From Raphanus sativus (Eukaryota > Streptophyta > Magnoliopsida > Brassicales > Brassicaceae), in NCBI RefSeq assembly GCF_000801105.2, contig NC_079514.1, positions 51,319,372-51,383,371 on the forward strand: DNA of 64,000 nucleotides. The letters are read 5' to 3'. Both the position numbers and the translations under genes were made by a program. The notes below the pieces were generated by a model. It had not been told where the DNA came from and did not search any database. It saw nothing but the letters and a program-made list of their open reading frames with translations. Of this stretch, positions 10,932 through 22,210 are shown piece by piece. Within the stretch, counting starts at the first letter, position 1. Each line of letters opens with the position of its first letter.

Positions 10932-12184
10932 ATCGCAATTTTGTTTGTAATCGTTTTGTAATTGATGTTGATCAGAGTTTCCTTTTCTCTGTTATTCACC
11001 TGAAACCGATCTGTCTGACGGGTTAGGGTTTCTCGCTCGTAGTCGTCGAGGTACGTCTCTGTCTATGTTAGGGTTTCTAAGTTTCTTATAAATCCTTCTC
11101 ATGTCGCGATTTTGTTTTAGGGTTTCCGGAACTGTTCAAATCTTGGTGAAGTTGTAAATTAGGGTTTCGTGTAACCAGTTTGAGGCAATTGATATGCAAT
11201 CAGTTCTGATCTGTATCTAGTTATCATCTTTTGCGACACTGTTTACTGTTCGTACCTTCTTTTTATACTCGCCTCTTTGATTTATATCTTGTTCCTTTGC
11301 AGTTTTGTAACAGAAACAGAGAGTAAGGCTTCAAGAAGAAGAGGCTCTGAACAAGATTCTTCAAGTGATGAAGCCTATGGTGGACGGAAAATGAAGGAGA
11401 TTAGGTGTGGATGACAAGCAGTCTGAATTAGAGCAGATGACACTACATTACCTCAAAAGCAATGATGACAATCTGTGAGGATAACAAGGGTATATATTTC
11501 TAATCTTGTTACACTTGCATTGTAATACCATTACGTATGAGATATATAACAGAAGTGTTCCTGAAGATTTTAACTTTTCTGCAGTGATCTTTGTTGGGCG
11601 TTTTACTCCGCTCCACACCCTCTCTCTCTAAGGTAAATTTCTCTCTATGTCTTAGACTTTTCCGTTTTATTTTAAAAGCGCTTTTATTCCGGTTTTGTTT
11701 TGAGATTCTTGACATTTTTTAAATCAGGATTCCTTTTGATTCTTCTTTTAAAAGGACTTTTAAAGCTTATTTGTTTTCTTATGGTTTTATCAGAACCAAG
11801 ATATTAGGTAGACGTTCTTCTAATGTTCTAACAAATCTTGTTTGGCCACGGTTTTGATTTTGGTTTTGTTTTTCAAACCCCAAAAGAGATCATAGACAGA
11901 CACTAATCTAATAGTGTTCTGTTAGATTCTTATTTGGGAACATTGTTTTGTTTTTATTTTTCAAACCCCAAAAAAGATCCTAGACAGACACTAATCTAAT
12001 AGTGTTCTGTCTGATTCTTATTTGGGAACATTGTCCCTTGCTGCCTCTAGAAGAAACTTATGCCATCCCCTATAGTAAGATTGTTAATTGGACCGAGAAT
12101 ATGGGTTGGTAGTGCATGTATAAAGAAGGATGTTAGGGGATGGCAAATAAGAGCATTCGACTCAGTCTTAAAGACAAAAAAGTT

Positions 12185-14445
12185 TTAGTACCCACGGCTT
12201 GAGAAGAATCTGTTTTCAGTTTACATGCATGGTTGCGGTTTGAGAAAGTCTTAAAGACTGACTATAACTGAAAACAGATTCTTTTACCCACGGCTTACAA
12301 ATGTCTTGACAAAGACAAAGACAATATGAGGGGGCTTAAGACTTGTTGGATTGGAAATAACGACCAACAGCCCAGAAAAAGTGGCATTAGTGGATGGATA
12401 ATAATACCACACGGCTTACAAGCCTTTATAGACAAGACTTTTACTACCCACGGCTTGAGAAGAATCTGTTTTCAGTTATTAGAATGGTTGCGGTTTAAGA
12501 AAGTCTAAAGACATAGACTATAACTGAAAACAGATTCATTACCCACGGCTTACAAATTCCTTCCTTACCCACGGCTTGATGAGAATCTGTTTTCAGTTAT
12601 TTGAACAAAGTCTAAAGACATAGACTATAACTGAAAACAGATTCATTAAGAGCTTACAAATGTCTTGACAAAGACAAAGACAATATGAGGGGGCTTAAGA
12701 CTTGTTGGATTGGAAATAACGACCAACATCCCAGAAAAAATGGCATTAGTGGATGGATAATAATACCACACGGCTTACAAGCCTTTAAAGACAAGACTTT
12801 TACTACCCACGGCTTGAGAAGAATCTGTTTTCAGTTATTGGAATGGTTACGGTTTAAGAAAGTCTAAAGACATAGACTATAACTGAAAACAGATTCCTTA
12901 CCCACGGCTTACAAATTCCTTCCTTACCCACGGCTTGATGAGAATCTGTTTTCAGTTATTTGAACAAAGTCTAAAGACATAGACTATAACTGAAAACATA
13001 TTCATTAAGGGCTTACAAATGTCTTGACAAAGACAAAGACAATATGAGGGGGCTTAGACTTGTTGGATTGGAAATAACGACTAACAGCCCAGAAAAAAGG
13101 CATTAGTGGATGGATAATAATACCACACGGCTTACAAGTCTTAAAGACAAAGACTTTTAGTACCCATGGCTTGACAAGAATCTATTTTCAGTTTATTTTC
13201 ATGGTTACGTTTTGAAAAAGTCTTAAAACAAAGACTATAACTGAAAACAGATTACCTACCCACGGCTTATAAATGTCTTGACAAAGACAAAGAAAATGTA
13301 GGATATTTAAGACTTGTTGGATTGGAAATAACGACCAACAGCCCAGAAAAAAGGCATTAGTGGATGGATAATAATACCACACGGTTTACAAGCCTGAAAT
13401 ACAAGACTTTTACTACCCACGGCTTGATGAGAATATGTTTTCAGTTATTGGAGTGGTTACGGTTTAAGAAAGTCTAAAGACATAGACTATAACTGAAACA
13501 GATTCATTACCCACGGATTACAAATGTCTTGACAAAGACAAAGAAACTGTAGGAGGTTCAAGACTTGTTGGATTGGAAATAACGACCAACAGCCCAGAAA
13601 AAAAGTCATTAGTGGATGGAAAATAAGACCATACGGCTTACAAGTCTTAAAGAAAAAGACTTTTATGAGAATCTGTTTTCAGTTATTTGAATGGTACGGT
13701 TTGAGAAAGTCTTAAGACAAAGACTATAACTGAAAACAGATTCCTTACCCACGGCTTACAAAGATTCACTACCCACGGCTTGATGAGAATATGTTTTCAG
13801 TTATTTGAAAGGTTATGGTTTGAGAAAGTCTAAAAGACAAAGACTAACTGAAAACAGATTCTTTACCAATGGCTTACAAATTTTTTGACAAAGACAAAGA
13901 CAATATGAGGGGGCTTAGACTTGTTGGATTGGAAATAACGACTAACAGCCCAGAAAAAAGGCATTAGTGGATGGAAAATAAATAAGACCACACGGCTTAC
14001 AAGTCTTAAAGACAAAAGACTTTTACGAGAGAGTCTTAATATAAGGACTATAGCTGAAAACAGATTTTATCCTTACCCACGGCTTACAAAAATTTACAAC
14101 CCACGGCTTGATGAGAATATGTTTACGGTTTGAGAAAGTCTAAAGATATAGACTATAACTGAAAACAGATTTCCTACCCACGGCTTACAAATGTCTTGAC
14201 AAAGACAGAGAAAATATAGGAGGTTTAAGACTTGTTGGATTGGAAATAACAACCAACAACCCAGAAAAAAGTCATTAGTGGATGAAAAATAAAAGACCAC
14301 ACGGCTTACAAGTGTTAAGGCAAAACACTTTTACTACCCACGGCTTGACGAGAATCTGTTTTAGATTATATGGATGGATAGAGTGATGACCAACGGCTTA
14401 AGAAGATCTCAAGACAGAGACTACTAATTGAAAACAGATTCCCTA
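12185..14445 (+). repeat. tandem array of long inverted-repeat (stem-loop) units
   Basis: The arm gaatctgttttcagttat is followed 30-60 bases later by ataactgaaaacagattc. Paired arms: 12206/12266, 12462/12520, 12583/12627, 12821/12879, 12942/12986, 13178/13237, 13431/13489, 13669/13726, 13787/13846, with worn pairs near 14115/14155 and 14352/14426. A conserved phrase, acccacggctt, flanks arms and occurs more than 20 times. A second small stem, ttgttgg...ccaaca, precedes many units. The first units repeat with a period of 359 bases (12299, 12658, 13017); later ones are diverged and shorter. Confidence 0.9.
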
Positions 14446-14630
14446 TTTCACTACTCATGGCTTACAAAAGGCAGATCGGTAAAAAGACTTGTTGGATGGA
14501 AACATAATATGAAAGACAATGTCAATGGGGAAGTTCTAAGCTTTGCTGGATGGAAGTTAACGACCAGCTGCTTAGAAAAAGTTGTTTGAGGATGGCAACT
14601 AAAACCAAATGGCCTATAAGTCTCAAGGCA

Positions 14631-14850
14631 AAAGACTGCAATTTACTACCCACGGCTTCACTCCTCATGGCTTACAAAAAAATACTTGCTGGATGGAAAT
14701 TAACGACCAGCTGATTGTAACAAGTTATCAAGGGTTGGCAAAAGACTGTGATTTACTACCCACGGCTTCACTCCTCATGGCTTACAAAAAAAGACTTGCT
14801 GGATGGAAATTAACGACCAGCTGATTGTAACAAGTTATCAAGGGTTGGCA
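14631..14850 (+). repeat. two ~110-bp tandem units at the end of the array
   Basis: The unit with cccacggcttcactcctcat and ggatggaaattaacgaccag is present twice with few differences. It carries the acccacggctt phrase but lacks the long arms. Confidence 0.85.
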
Positions 14851-14929
14851 GATAAAACCAAACGGCTTAAGCATTAGAAGGAACAAGGTAAGCTTTGGGA
14901 ATACTATGCAAGTAAAGACTAACTATTTT

Positions 14930-15310
14930 TGTTTTCTCAGGTTTGTGCTTCAGAAGGAGCATGTTGTTTGAGAGATTCCGAGGAAATTTCAAGTGTAGCA
15001 GACTTATGCAACAAGTATTTTTCTTTTCAAACCTCTTTGTAACTATTTTAGTCTGATGTAGTATATAACTTGCTTGACTCTAGAAACTATATGGGTTATC
15101 CACTAAACCATTTCTTGAACATTCTGAATTTGGGGGATAAAACCAAACGGCTTAAGTATTAGAAGGAACAAGGTAAGCTTGGGAATACTATATAAGTAAA
15201 GACTAATTGTTTTTATTTCCTCAGGTTTGTGCTTCAGAAGGAGCATGTTGTTTGAAAGATTCTGAGGAAATTTCAAGTGTAGCAGTTCTGTGACAGGTAT
15301 TTTACTTTTC
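14930..15310 (+). repeat. duplicated putative 3' exon with its upstream intron
   Basis: The block ggtaagctt...ctcaggtttgtgcttcagaaggagcatgttg occurs near 14885-15020 and again near 15172-15300. Each has a GT...CAG pair around a ~50-base stretch. Confidence 0.75.
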
Positions 15311-15469
15311 AAACCTCTTAACTTTCTTGACTCTAGAAACTATATGGATTATATCCACTAAACCCTTTGTTTATCTTTCTGAATTTGGGGGAGTGACATT
15401 CACGTAGTTGTATTACTAAATTTGGCTGTCGTCTGAGCTTCCTACATTTCGCTTTCTGCATTCATTTGG

Positions 15470-16125
15470 TTGTTGTATGCACATTTTGCATCATGTCTTT
15501 ACACTTCTGCTTTCTATATTTTACAATACATTCTGAATCTACTACACTTATGCATTGAGCGTCTTACATTTTGCATCATGTCTTTACACTTCGGCATTCT
15601 ATATTTTATAACACATTCTGTATCTTAGGGCAACATTATCAATAAGTCCCCAAATGAAAGTCCCCAAATGAATAGTACAAGGATTCACAAGGACTCATCT
15701 TATTTGTCCCTTAATTAAGGGTTTTTCCTCCTCTTTTTACCTCGGTCCTGATGTTTTATGGGCCTCTCTCCTTCTTAGGGACCCTTAAGGGACTGACCGA
15801 TAATGTTAGCCTTACAATACACTTGTGCACTGAGCGTCCTACATTTTGTGTTATGTTTCATGTCTTTACACTTCTGTGTTTTTCATTTATATTTTATAAT
15901 ACATTTACTTCAGCACTCTATATTTTATAATACATTTTGTATCTTACAATACACTTGTGCATTGAGCATCCTACAATTTGCGTTATACTTCATGTCTTTA
16001 CACTTCTGTGTTCTTCTTCATTTTATATTTTATAATACATTTTGTATCTTACAATACACTTGTGCATTGAGCGTCCTACATTTTGCATTATGCTTCATGT
16101 CTTTACACTTTTATGTTCTTCATTA
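15470..16125. repeat. ~110-bp tandem repeats, interrupted by a MITE
   Basis: Copies of catgtctttacacttctg, tattttataatacatt and cttgtgcattgagcgtccta follow each other about five times. A frame open through 15803-16177 is a by-product of the repeat. Confidence 0.8.
15628..15811. mobile_element. Tourist/Harbinger-like MITE, 184 bp
   Basis: The ends are gggcaacattatcaataagt and the reverse of ccgataatgttagcc. Both are flanked by TTA (15625-15627 and 15812-15814), the usual Harbinger target duplication. Confidence 0.8.
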
Positions 16126-16189
16126 TGCTAAATTTGGATGTTTGAACACTTATGGCATTCCTCATCGTGATTCATAGAATTAAGAATAT

Positions 16190-16282
16190 GTCACATAATA
16201 GACAGATCTTTCGTTGACAAAAATAAAATAGACATAGATCTTTCGTTTATTTAAAATAGACATAGATCTTTCGTTTATTGCC
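16190..16282. repeat. three short tandem copies
   Basis: The phrase atagacatagatctttcgtt is repeated three times, the first copy partial. Confidence 0.7.
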
Positions 16283-16299
16283 CAAACCACTATTGGTTC

Positions 16300-16600
16300 T
16301 TCTTTGTCTTTGTTAAGTCTCAATGCGATCTTGATTTTTTTAATATGGTCGAATTATACCATCTTAATTTAAAGAAAAGATATGAACAGTTGGTAAATTA
16401 ACTATTATTTTCTAGAAATATATTTGGATGCTAAATTATTGTATAATGCATGTTTTCCAAATTTGTAAGTAGTTTGATTATTTGTAATTGTTGATGTCAT
16501 ATAATGTTGTGTTTGGGCCCAACCCAAGTAATAAATGTTTCAAAACGAGAAGTTAGTTGTTTTTAATAATGACTTGATTATGTTGATTATTGACCTTTTA
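16300..16600. repeat. first copy of a ~300-bp dispersed repeat (second at 17865-18175)
   Basis: Shared phrases in order include atatggtcgaattata, atttgtaattgttgat, taataaatgtttcaaa, gagaagttagttgttt and gacttgattatgttgattat. No coding sense. Between the two copies (16.6-17.86 kb) the DNA is AT-rich and empty apart from a 43-bp doublet. Confidence 0.75.
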
Positions 16601-17149
16601 AACCATGTTTTCATTGTATTGTGTCGGTTAGAATACGGTCTATAATGCTTTCAAACTGTTATAATTTTTTAATATATATCATAAACCTTAAATTTATATA
16701 CCCTAAGGCTAAACTTAATACAAAAGTGTACTATCTTCCGTCTGAACATTAGTGATCTAAAATTTCTAGACTAATTGTTAACCACCCATAGTATGAATTT
16801 CTTGTAGACCATCTTAATTATATTATTGCTTTTCAAAATTTCATGTTAAGGCATCAATATGTACATTGATTGTGTAAAGAACATTCATATCTTATTCTTT
16901 TATTGATAAGCCGATGTCTTCATTACCCTTGATTAGTGGCCACACAACATCATCCACTAGGACCACTACATACAAAACTGCCAAAACAATTAGTCTTGCT
17001 TTATTAGTCTTGCTTTATTTGTAACAAAAATAGAGGATGATATGGCTAACCTAAGATTTAGGTTTATCCCCCACGTCGATTTCATCATTCCACATTTTTG
17101 TTTGCTTAGTTGAGAAAAACTATACCGGGATCAGACTGAAAATTTCTTT

Positions 17150-17235
17150 GGTTCATTTGAAAAGATTGGATCCTTTCTTTCTGATTTGAGCTGGTTCATT
17201 TGAAAAGATTGGATCCTTTCTTTCTGATTTGAGCT
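17150..17235. repeat. perfect tandem doublet of 43 bp
   Basis: The unit starting ggttcatttgaaaagattgg occurs twice back to back, apparently without change. Confidence 0.9.
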
Positions 17236-17864
17236 AAACAAACATAAGCATACAGAACAATTTCTTGTGTTTTCATTTGAGTTTGATTCACATAAGCATA
17301 CTATTACTAAACTTTGGAGAGGGATATAAAATTCTTATTATCAGAGAATTTCTTAAAATGAATCTTTCAAATTTATTTTTAAGTAGTTATATATGTTTGT
17401 TTTATATTGAGTTTTAAAATATATATTTTAATAAAAGAAGAATATATAATAATGAGTTTCTCCACAGAAAATTGATTGAGAATATTTTGGTAGAAAGACT
17501 CTTTTTCTCTTTTCTGCATTTTGAAAACATTATTTTTATTTTGAATGAGAAAAAAAATCAAAAAAATGATTAACCAAATATTTTTTTTGTTAATGATTAA
17601 CCAAATATAATTTAACAAAGTAAAGGCAAAAACAATAGTGTTTTTTTGTCAACGCATAATAATATATATCACAAATAAGATAAAAAGAGTCTTCTTATTT
17701 ATCAGTCATCACAATCCATTATTCAGAAGCAAGAGACTCGCTTTCAACTTTTAAGTTTCAATAATTACTATTTTTTTTGTTTGTTTCGGGGCTACCAAAT
17801 AATTAGAAAGTCCATTTTATTTTTATTATTCAATTTTTTAATTTTCTTTTCTTTTGGTTCACTT

Positions 17865-18175
17865 ATTCCTTCGTTGTTATGTCTGAATGTGATCTTGATT
17901 TTCTAATATGGTCGAATTATATACCATCTTAACTTTTAAAAAAAAATAGGAACAGTTAGTAAAATATCAATTATTTTTTTGAAATATATTTTGATGAAAA
18001 ACTATAATACATGTTTTCCAAATATATTTTGTAAGTAGTTTAACTATTTGTAATTGTTGATATCATATTTATGTTGGGCTCAACGCAACTAATAAATGTT
18101 TCAAACGAGAAGTTAGTTGTTTCCATTCTAAATAGTGACTTGATTATGTTGATTATTGCACCTTAAAACCCATGT
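17865..18175. repeat. second copy of the ~300-bp repeat
   Basis: Matches 16300-16600 in the same orientation with small insertions and substitutions. Confidence 0.75.
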
Positions 18176-18783
18176 GAGTGTGGTATTCTAGCGTGCTGAT
18201 GTTAACCCCTTCAGATTCCGTTCAGCTTATCAAAATATTTCACATGGGAAACTGAATTGATATCTTTCAGCTTATCAAAATATTGCTACCCACCGTGGCG
18301 CCAAGAAGATGTATTATAGTGTCAAATACAACAATACAGCAGATCAATTCTGAGATGAAGTAAGAGCCAGTCGCAGCAGCGATGCCCGACCCGAGCTTGT
18401 TCACCATTTGCGCTACTTAAGCGGGTTCCCTAGTCCGATTCTTTATGATATCTCTTGAGGGTTAATAGTTAAATATATTCTCTCCTTTTCTTGTGTTCAT
18501 CAGGGCAAGTTGATGAAGCCTTGAGGTTGCGGGAATATGAAGTGTATAATTCAAACAGACTCTTAACTAGTTTTGTTTTCTAACTACATTCTTATGTAAT
18601 GACAGTTCTTGTTTCTCTGTTTAATATGAAAGTTGTTTTCTTTTCTTTTTCTTTGACAGAGGTGTATAAGTCTTATTTGATTTAAATGAAAACTTTGAAA
18701 ACATGATTCATAACACTCATACAGAAACATTTCAGATACAACCAAAAGTACAGATAGAAACAGAGGAATTCGAATAGCATTGA
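18176..18783. other. spacer with an unidentified GC-richer patch
   Basis: Around 18290-18420 base composition rises and the minus strand reads VNKLGSGIAAATGSYF. This may be a fragment of some gene; I do not recognise it. The 3'UTR of the PGM-like gene probably covers 18680-18783. Confidence 0.3.
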
Positions 18784-19904
18784 CTAAATGGGTGTTCGGC
18801 TTATGACAGGATCATCTTCACTAAAATGATCACGACTAAACCTGATTCCAGCTTGACCATGACTCAAAACCACCTCATACTCCCCAGTTTCAACAGACCC
18901 ATCTTTACTTGCGACCTCTCTTCTCAACTCAACATAAGCGCAGTAGTCTACTTCGTACACAGTTGTATCTCTATAGAACGTCGAAAATGTAGTTCCTACT
19001 CCTTCCCCTGAAAACACCATCAAAGAGGCTTAGAATTAGAATGTAACTAACTCTACATAGTTCATTAAACCAAAACAGAGGAGAACACACAGTACATTAG
19101 TAAAAAGTTCTTACCGTGGGTGACTAAGAGCAAGTTCTCTGTAGGATACTTATCAGCAAGAGCCTTTACAATATTAACATAACGTTCTCTACAACCTTCC
19201 ACAGACTCTTCCCATTTTGGCATCTGAACAAAAAAAGAGTTTATACTTAAAATTCAAAATATATATAAAAAAAAAGATAGAAACTTTTAAAAAGGTTCTA
19301 AAAAGAGATTCACCTCTTTATAAACCATATCCACGTTATGATCAACCATCCCTTCAGGAAACAGAGCTTCGAGATCTGATAACCTAAAGTCAAAGTTTCC
19401 ATCTTTAGGAGCAAGCTCACGCCTTATAGCCACTGTGTTCAACATCTCACACAGACCATACTCAATAGCAACCTGTGGAACATAACACTAAGTCTTTTAG
19501 GAAAAACAGAGCATGTTTAAATGTTCAAACTTTCCGACAAAAACAGAGGATGATGATCTGTTGACCTTGAGCTTAGATGTATCAACGGAAGGTACGTCTT
19601 TGGAAGACATGGCGTTGGGGTCAACATTAACCGCGGAGAGAGCCGAGACAACCTCGGAAGCTGTCTGAATGCAACGGAGGAAAGGGGAGACGAAGACGCG
19701 GTGAACCGGGAACCCGATCTGAGATCGGATCTTTTGACCGGTTCTGAAAGCTCGAATAAAACCGTCTTGAAAGAGAGGCGGATCCCAAGGCCTGGCAGCT
19801 GTTGAGACCCAGAGTGGCTCGAAGTTGTCGATTCGATCGCCGTGACGCATCACGAACACGTGTTGGTAGGCAGCATTGTTGTTGGGTTTTGGAGATGAGT
19901 CCAT
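18784..19904 (-). CDS. phosphoglycerate-mutase-like (histidine phosphatase) protein, intact
   Basis: Four exons: 19904-19566, 19472-19314, 19223-19115, 19007-18784. All have GT-AG borders and stay in frame for 276 residues. The N-terminal MRHGDR holds the catalytic His of the histidine phosphatase superfamily. RPWDPPL, the FPVHRVFVSPFLRCIQTA region and the second catalytic His in LLLVTHGEG are all present. The family in Arabidopsis is annotated as phosphoglycerate mutase family, but these proteins are short and lack evidence of glycolytic activity, so the substrate is unknown. No signal peptide is visible, so probably cytosolic. A TATA-like run lies at 19981-19990. It is one of four related copies in the window. 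By position it corresponds to the AT3G60415-AT3G60450 cluster (from memory). Confidence 0.9.
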
Positions 19905-19977
19905 TGTTTTGTTTATGTTTTTTTTTCTTTCTCTTCGCTGTTGCTTTGATGGAGTGTGTTTTTTCTTCTGCGACTCG

Positions 19978-19992
19978 GTTTATATATATAAG
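19978..19992 (-). promoter_or_regulatory. TATA box of the intact PGM-like gene
   Basis: On the minus strand the run reads cttatatatataaacc, about 75 bases above the ATG at 19904, a normal spacing for a short plant 5'UTR. Confidence 0.55.
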
Positions 19993-22210
19993 AAAACGCT
20001 TTTTTAACTTTTCTTAACGTCATTATCATAGCAGAGTGAAACTGTAAAAACAAATTTACTATTTAGAACTTGATTGGGTTTTATCATCCTAGAACATCGT
20101 GTTTGCAGGTGATAAGTTGTTAGCTTCTGATAACGATTACAAAAAAAAGTTATTATAATTGTTTCGTACTGATCCGAATCACTCAAATCAATAACTGGTT
20201 TTCTAGAACATTTACGGTTCAGAACAATAGCAGACTTGTAAATAAATAAGAAAAGGTATTTTTAAAAAATAAATTCATTTCAAAATATCTAATAAGTTTA
20301 AAATTAAGATTTTGATACTATAATTATTAATATATAGAAATATCTTTAATATTATATTTAATATTTTATAGTTTATATTCACTAGTCCCTGTTATAATTT
20401 ATAAGAATCTTATACTAAAATATAATATTAATTTTTATAAGAACTCCTTCCTAAAAAAATATTTTTTTTTGTCAACCCTTCCTAAAACAATCATATAAAC
20501 AAAAACATCAAACAAAAATTATTAGTTGCATTATTTTAATAATTATGATAATACTATAAAATTAATAAATGTAAATATTATTATTAGTTAGATAATTTTA
20601 TATTTTACAATAACAATATAGTTTTATATATTTCATAACTATATAATGTATTAATATTATTAATTTATTATTAAAGCATTATTGCATATGCTATTCAACC
20701 AATTATAAATATTACATAAACACATGTTTCTAACTGTTATAATACTTTTGTAAATCATTTAATATTTAATCATTTAAGTCCGTAAATTTTAGAAACTGTG
20801 ATCACTATATTTAAATTGGTAGGTATTTAGGTTTTGAAGGGTGACATTAAATTGGATAAATTGAGAAGAGCATATTTGATAGAGCGAACGACTTAAATAC
20901 AATTTATTATAGAAAATGTATAATGCGTGAAAATATGATTCATCTGAAATAAGCGATTTAAAACTAAATGTGAATAATAACATATATAATAAACAGTGCT
21001 GCGGAATGCATATAATTTGAAAAAATAGTTTTCAACATTTTATTTTGTAAAACATACCATATATTTAAATTATAAATTCTTTTGATTTAAAATAATTAAT
21101 TTAAAACAAATATTAAAATCTATCAATAAGTAGTGTCTCTTTAAAGTAGTATTGGTAAAATTGAGTAAATGTTTTATATTTACATAGAAAATTAAATTTA
21201 AATAAAGTATTTAATATGTAAAATTTTTGTAAAGATCTAGTAAATAAACGTATATGAAGCTATTTACTTAATAATTCAAATGTGAATGTTGATTTTAGAA
21301 ACAGAAAAATGTGAGTGTTTATTTTAGTGAGAAAGAATTGGATGTGTGGAAAAACTGCACTTCTCCCACTCTGCACCATTCGAAACTTTAGTTTAAATGG
21401 AATTATACCACATGTCGATCGACGCTTGACATCTATTCTAGCGAGTCATGACAACATTAACACTGTCTTAGAAAAGATAACAATGTTTTGGCTTTTGTTT
21501 TATAAAGAAGAGGTTGAGTGGAGAGAAAAAGGAGAGACACATGGAGATGGTGATGAATGAAGTGACGTACTTAAATCCAATTTGGATGTTAAGAAGTCCA
21601 TATCTCATCATTTACTTGTTTATTCTAAGAATTTAGTTAAAGAACTATTCCTTAATGGAGTGGTTGAATACAAACCCACCACGCCAACACTAGTGAAATT
21701 TTCTACAAATAAGATTCCCATTTGACCAATAATTACCTTGTTTAAACTTTTGATACCCGTTGAGATGACAAAGTCGGTCGATTAAACGATTCATCAATCT
21801 TTTTATAAACATCTTTACTACAATAAATAACGGAAAAAATAAGAATTTGAGTTATAAAAAAGAGTAAAAGAAGTACAAAGAGTTAAGGTTAGAGTTGCAC
21901 ATTAACGTTTTGGATTTAGTGTTGCTCTAGCTAGCGTATAGCAGCTTGTATGTATGGTCAATTTATCTATGATTGCTCGTTCAGTAAGCTTTGAAGGGCA
22001 GTTAAAATATCTTTTATTAATTTTCTTGGATTGACTACAATGTTGTTCTCGTTATATATTTCCTTCTGTAATGAAGTGCAAGGCAGGTTAACCGGAAAAT
22101 TCTAGATATCCAGAATCCGGTTTGGTTCCCCAATGGCATGATGATCTTTCGAAGACATTTGACTAAACCTGAGTTTGTCCAAGGACATGATCATTGCTCT
22201 GCTGTGGTGG
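19993..22210. other. AT-rich spacer between two PGM-like copies
   Basis: 20200-21300 is very AT-rich with no frame longer than noise. 21300-22100 has short plus-strand frames, such as 21315-21560, with no recognisable features. No element ends found. Confidence 0.5.

Larger units (their letters stand above)
10740..15310 (+). ncRNA. putative spliced long non-coding RNA built on a stem-loop array
   Basis: No long frame exists, yet the layout looks like a transcribed gene. A CT-rich leader at 10740-10848 ends at gtaagt. An exon from about 10976 to 11050 ends at gtacgt. A third starts after tttgcag near 11302 and ends at gtatat near 11488. The stem-loop array follows (12.2-14.45 kb). Two similar 3' exons begin after ctcag (near 14940 and 15225) with gtttgtgcttcagaaggagc. 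In exon 3 a short open stretch reads SRRRGSEQDSSSDEAY and stops soon after. Strand and ends are inferred from splice signals. It could also be a decayed coding gene with a repeat-filled intron. Confidence 0.4.

Noticed and set aside
12326..12867. Two nearly identical 60-residue frames in the stem-loop array
   Set aside because: They repeat because the 359-bp unit repeats; later units have frameshifts there, so no selection for protein is visible.
12560..14170. Possible box C/D snoRNAs (tgatgag and ctga near the arms)
   Set aside because: The boxes are not placed with a short terminal stem and guide region, and tgatga is absent from several units.
12185..14445. Known microRNA precursor cluster
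   Set aside because: I recognise no mature miRNA in the arms; small-RNA data would be needed.
15803..16177. 124-residue Leu/Phe-rich frame
   Set aside because: Created by ~110-bp tandem repeats; no start context or family.
18290..18420. Fragment of an unidentified gene (VNKLGSGIAAATGSYF)
   Set aside because: Too short and without flanking exons to call; recorded only in the spacer entry.
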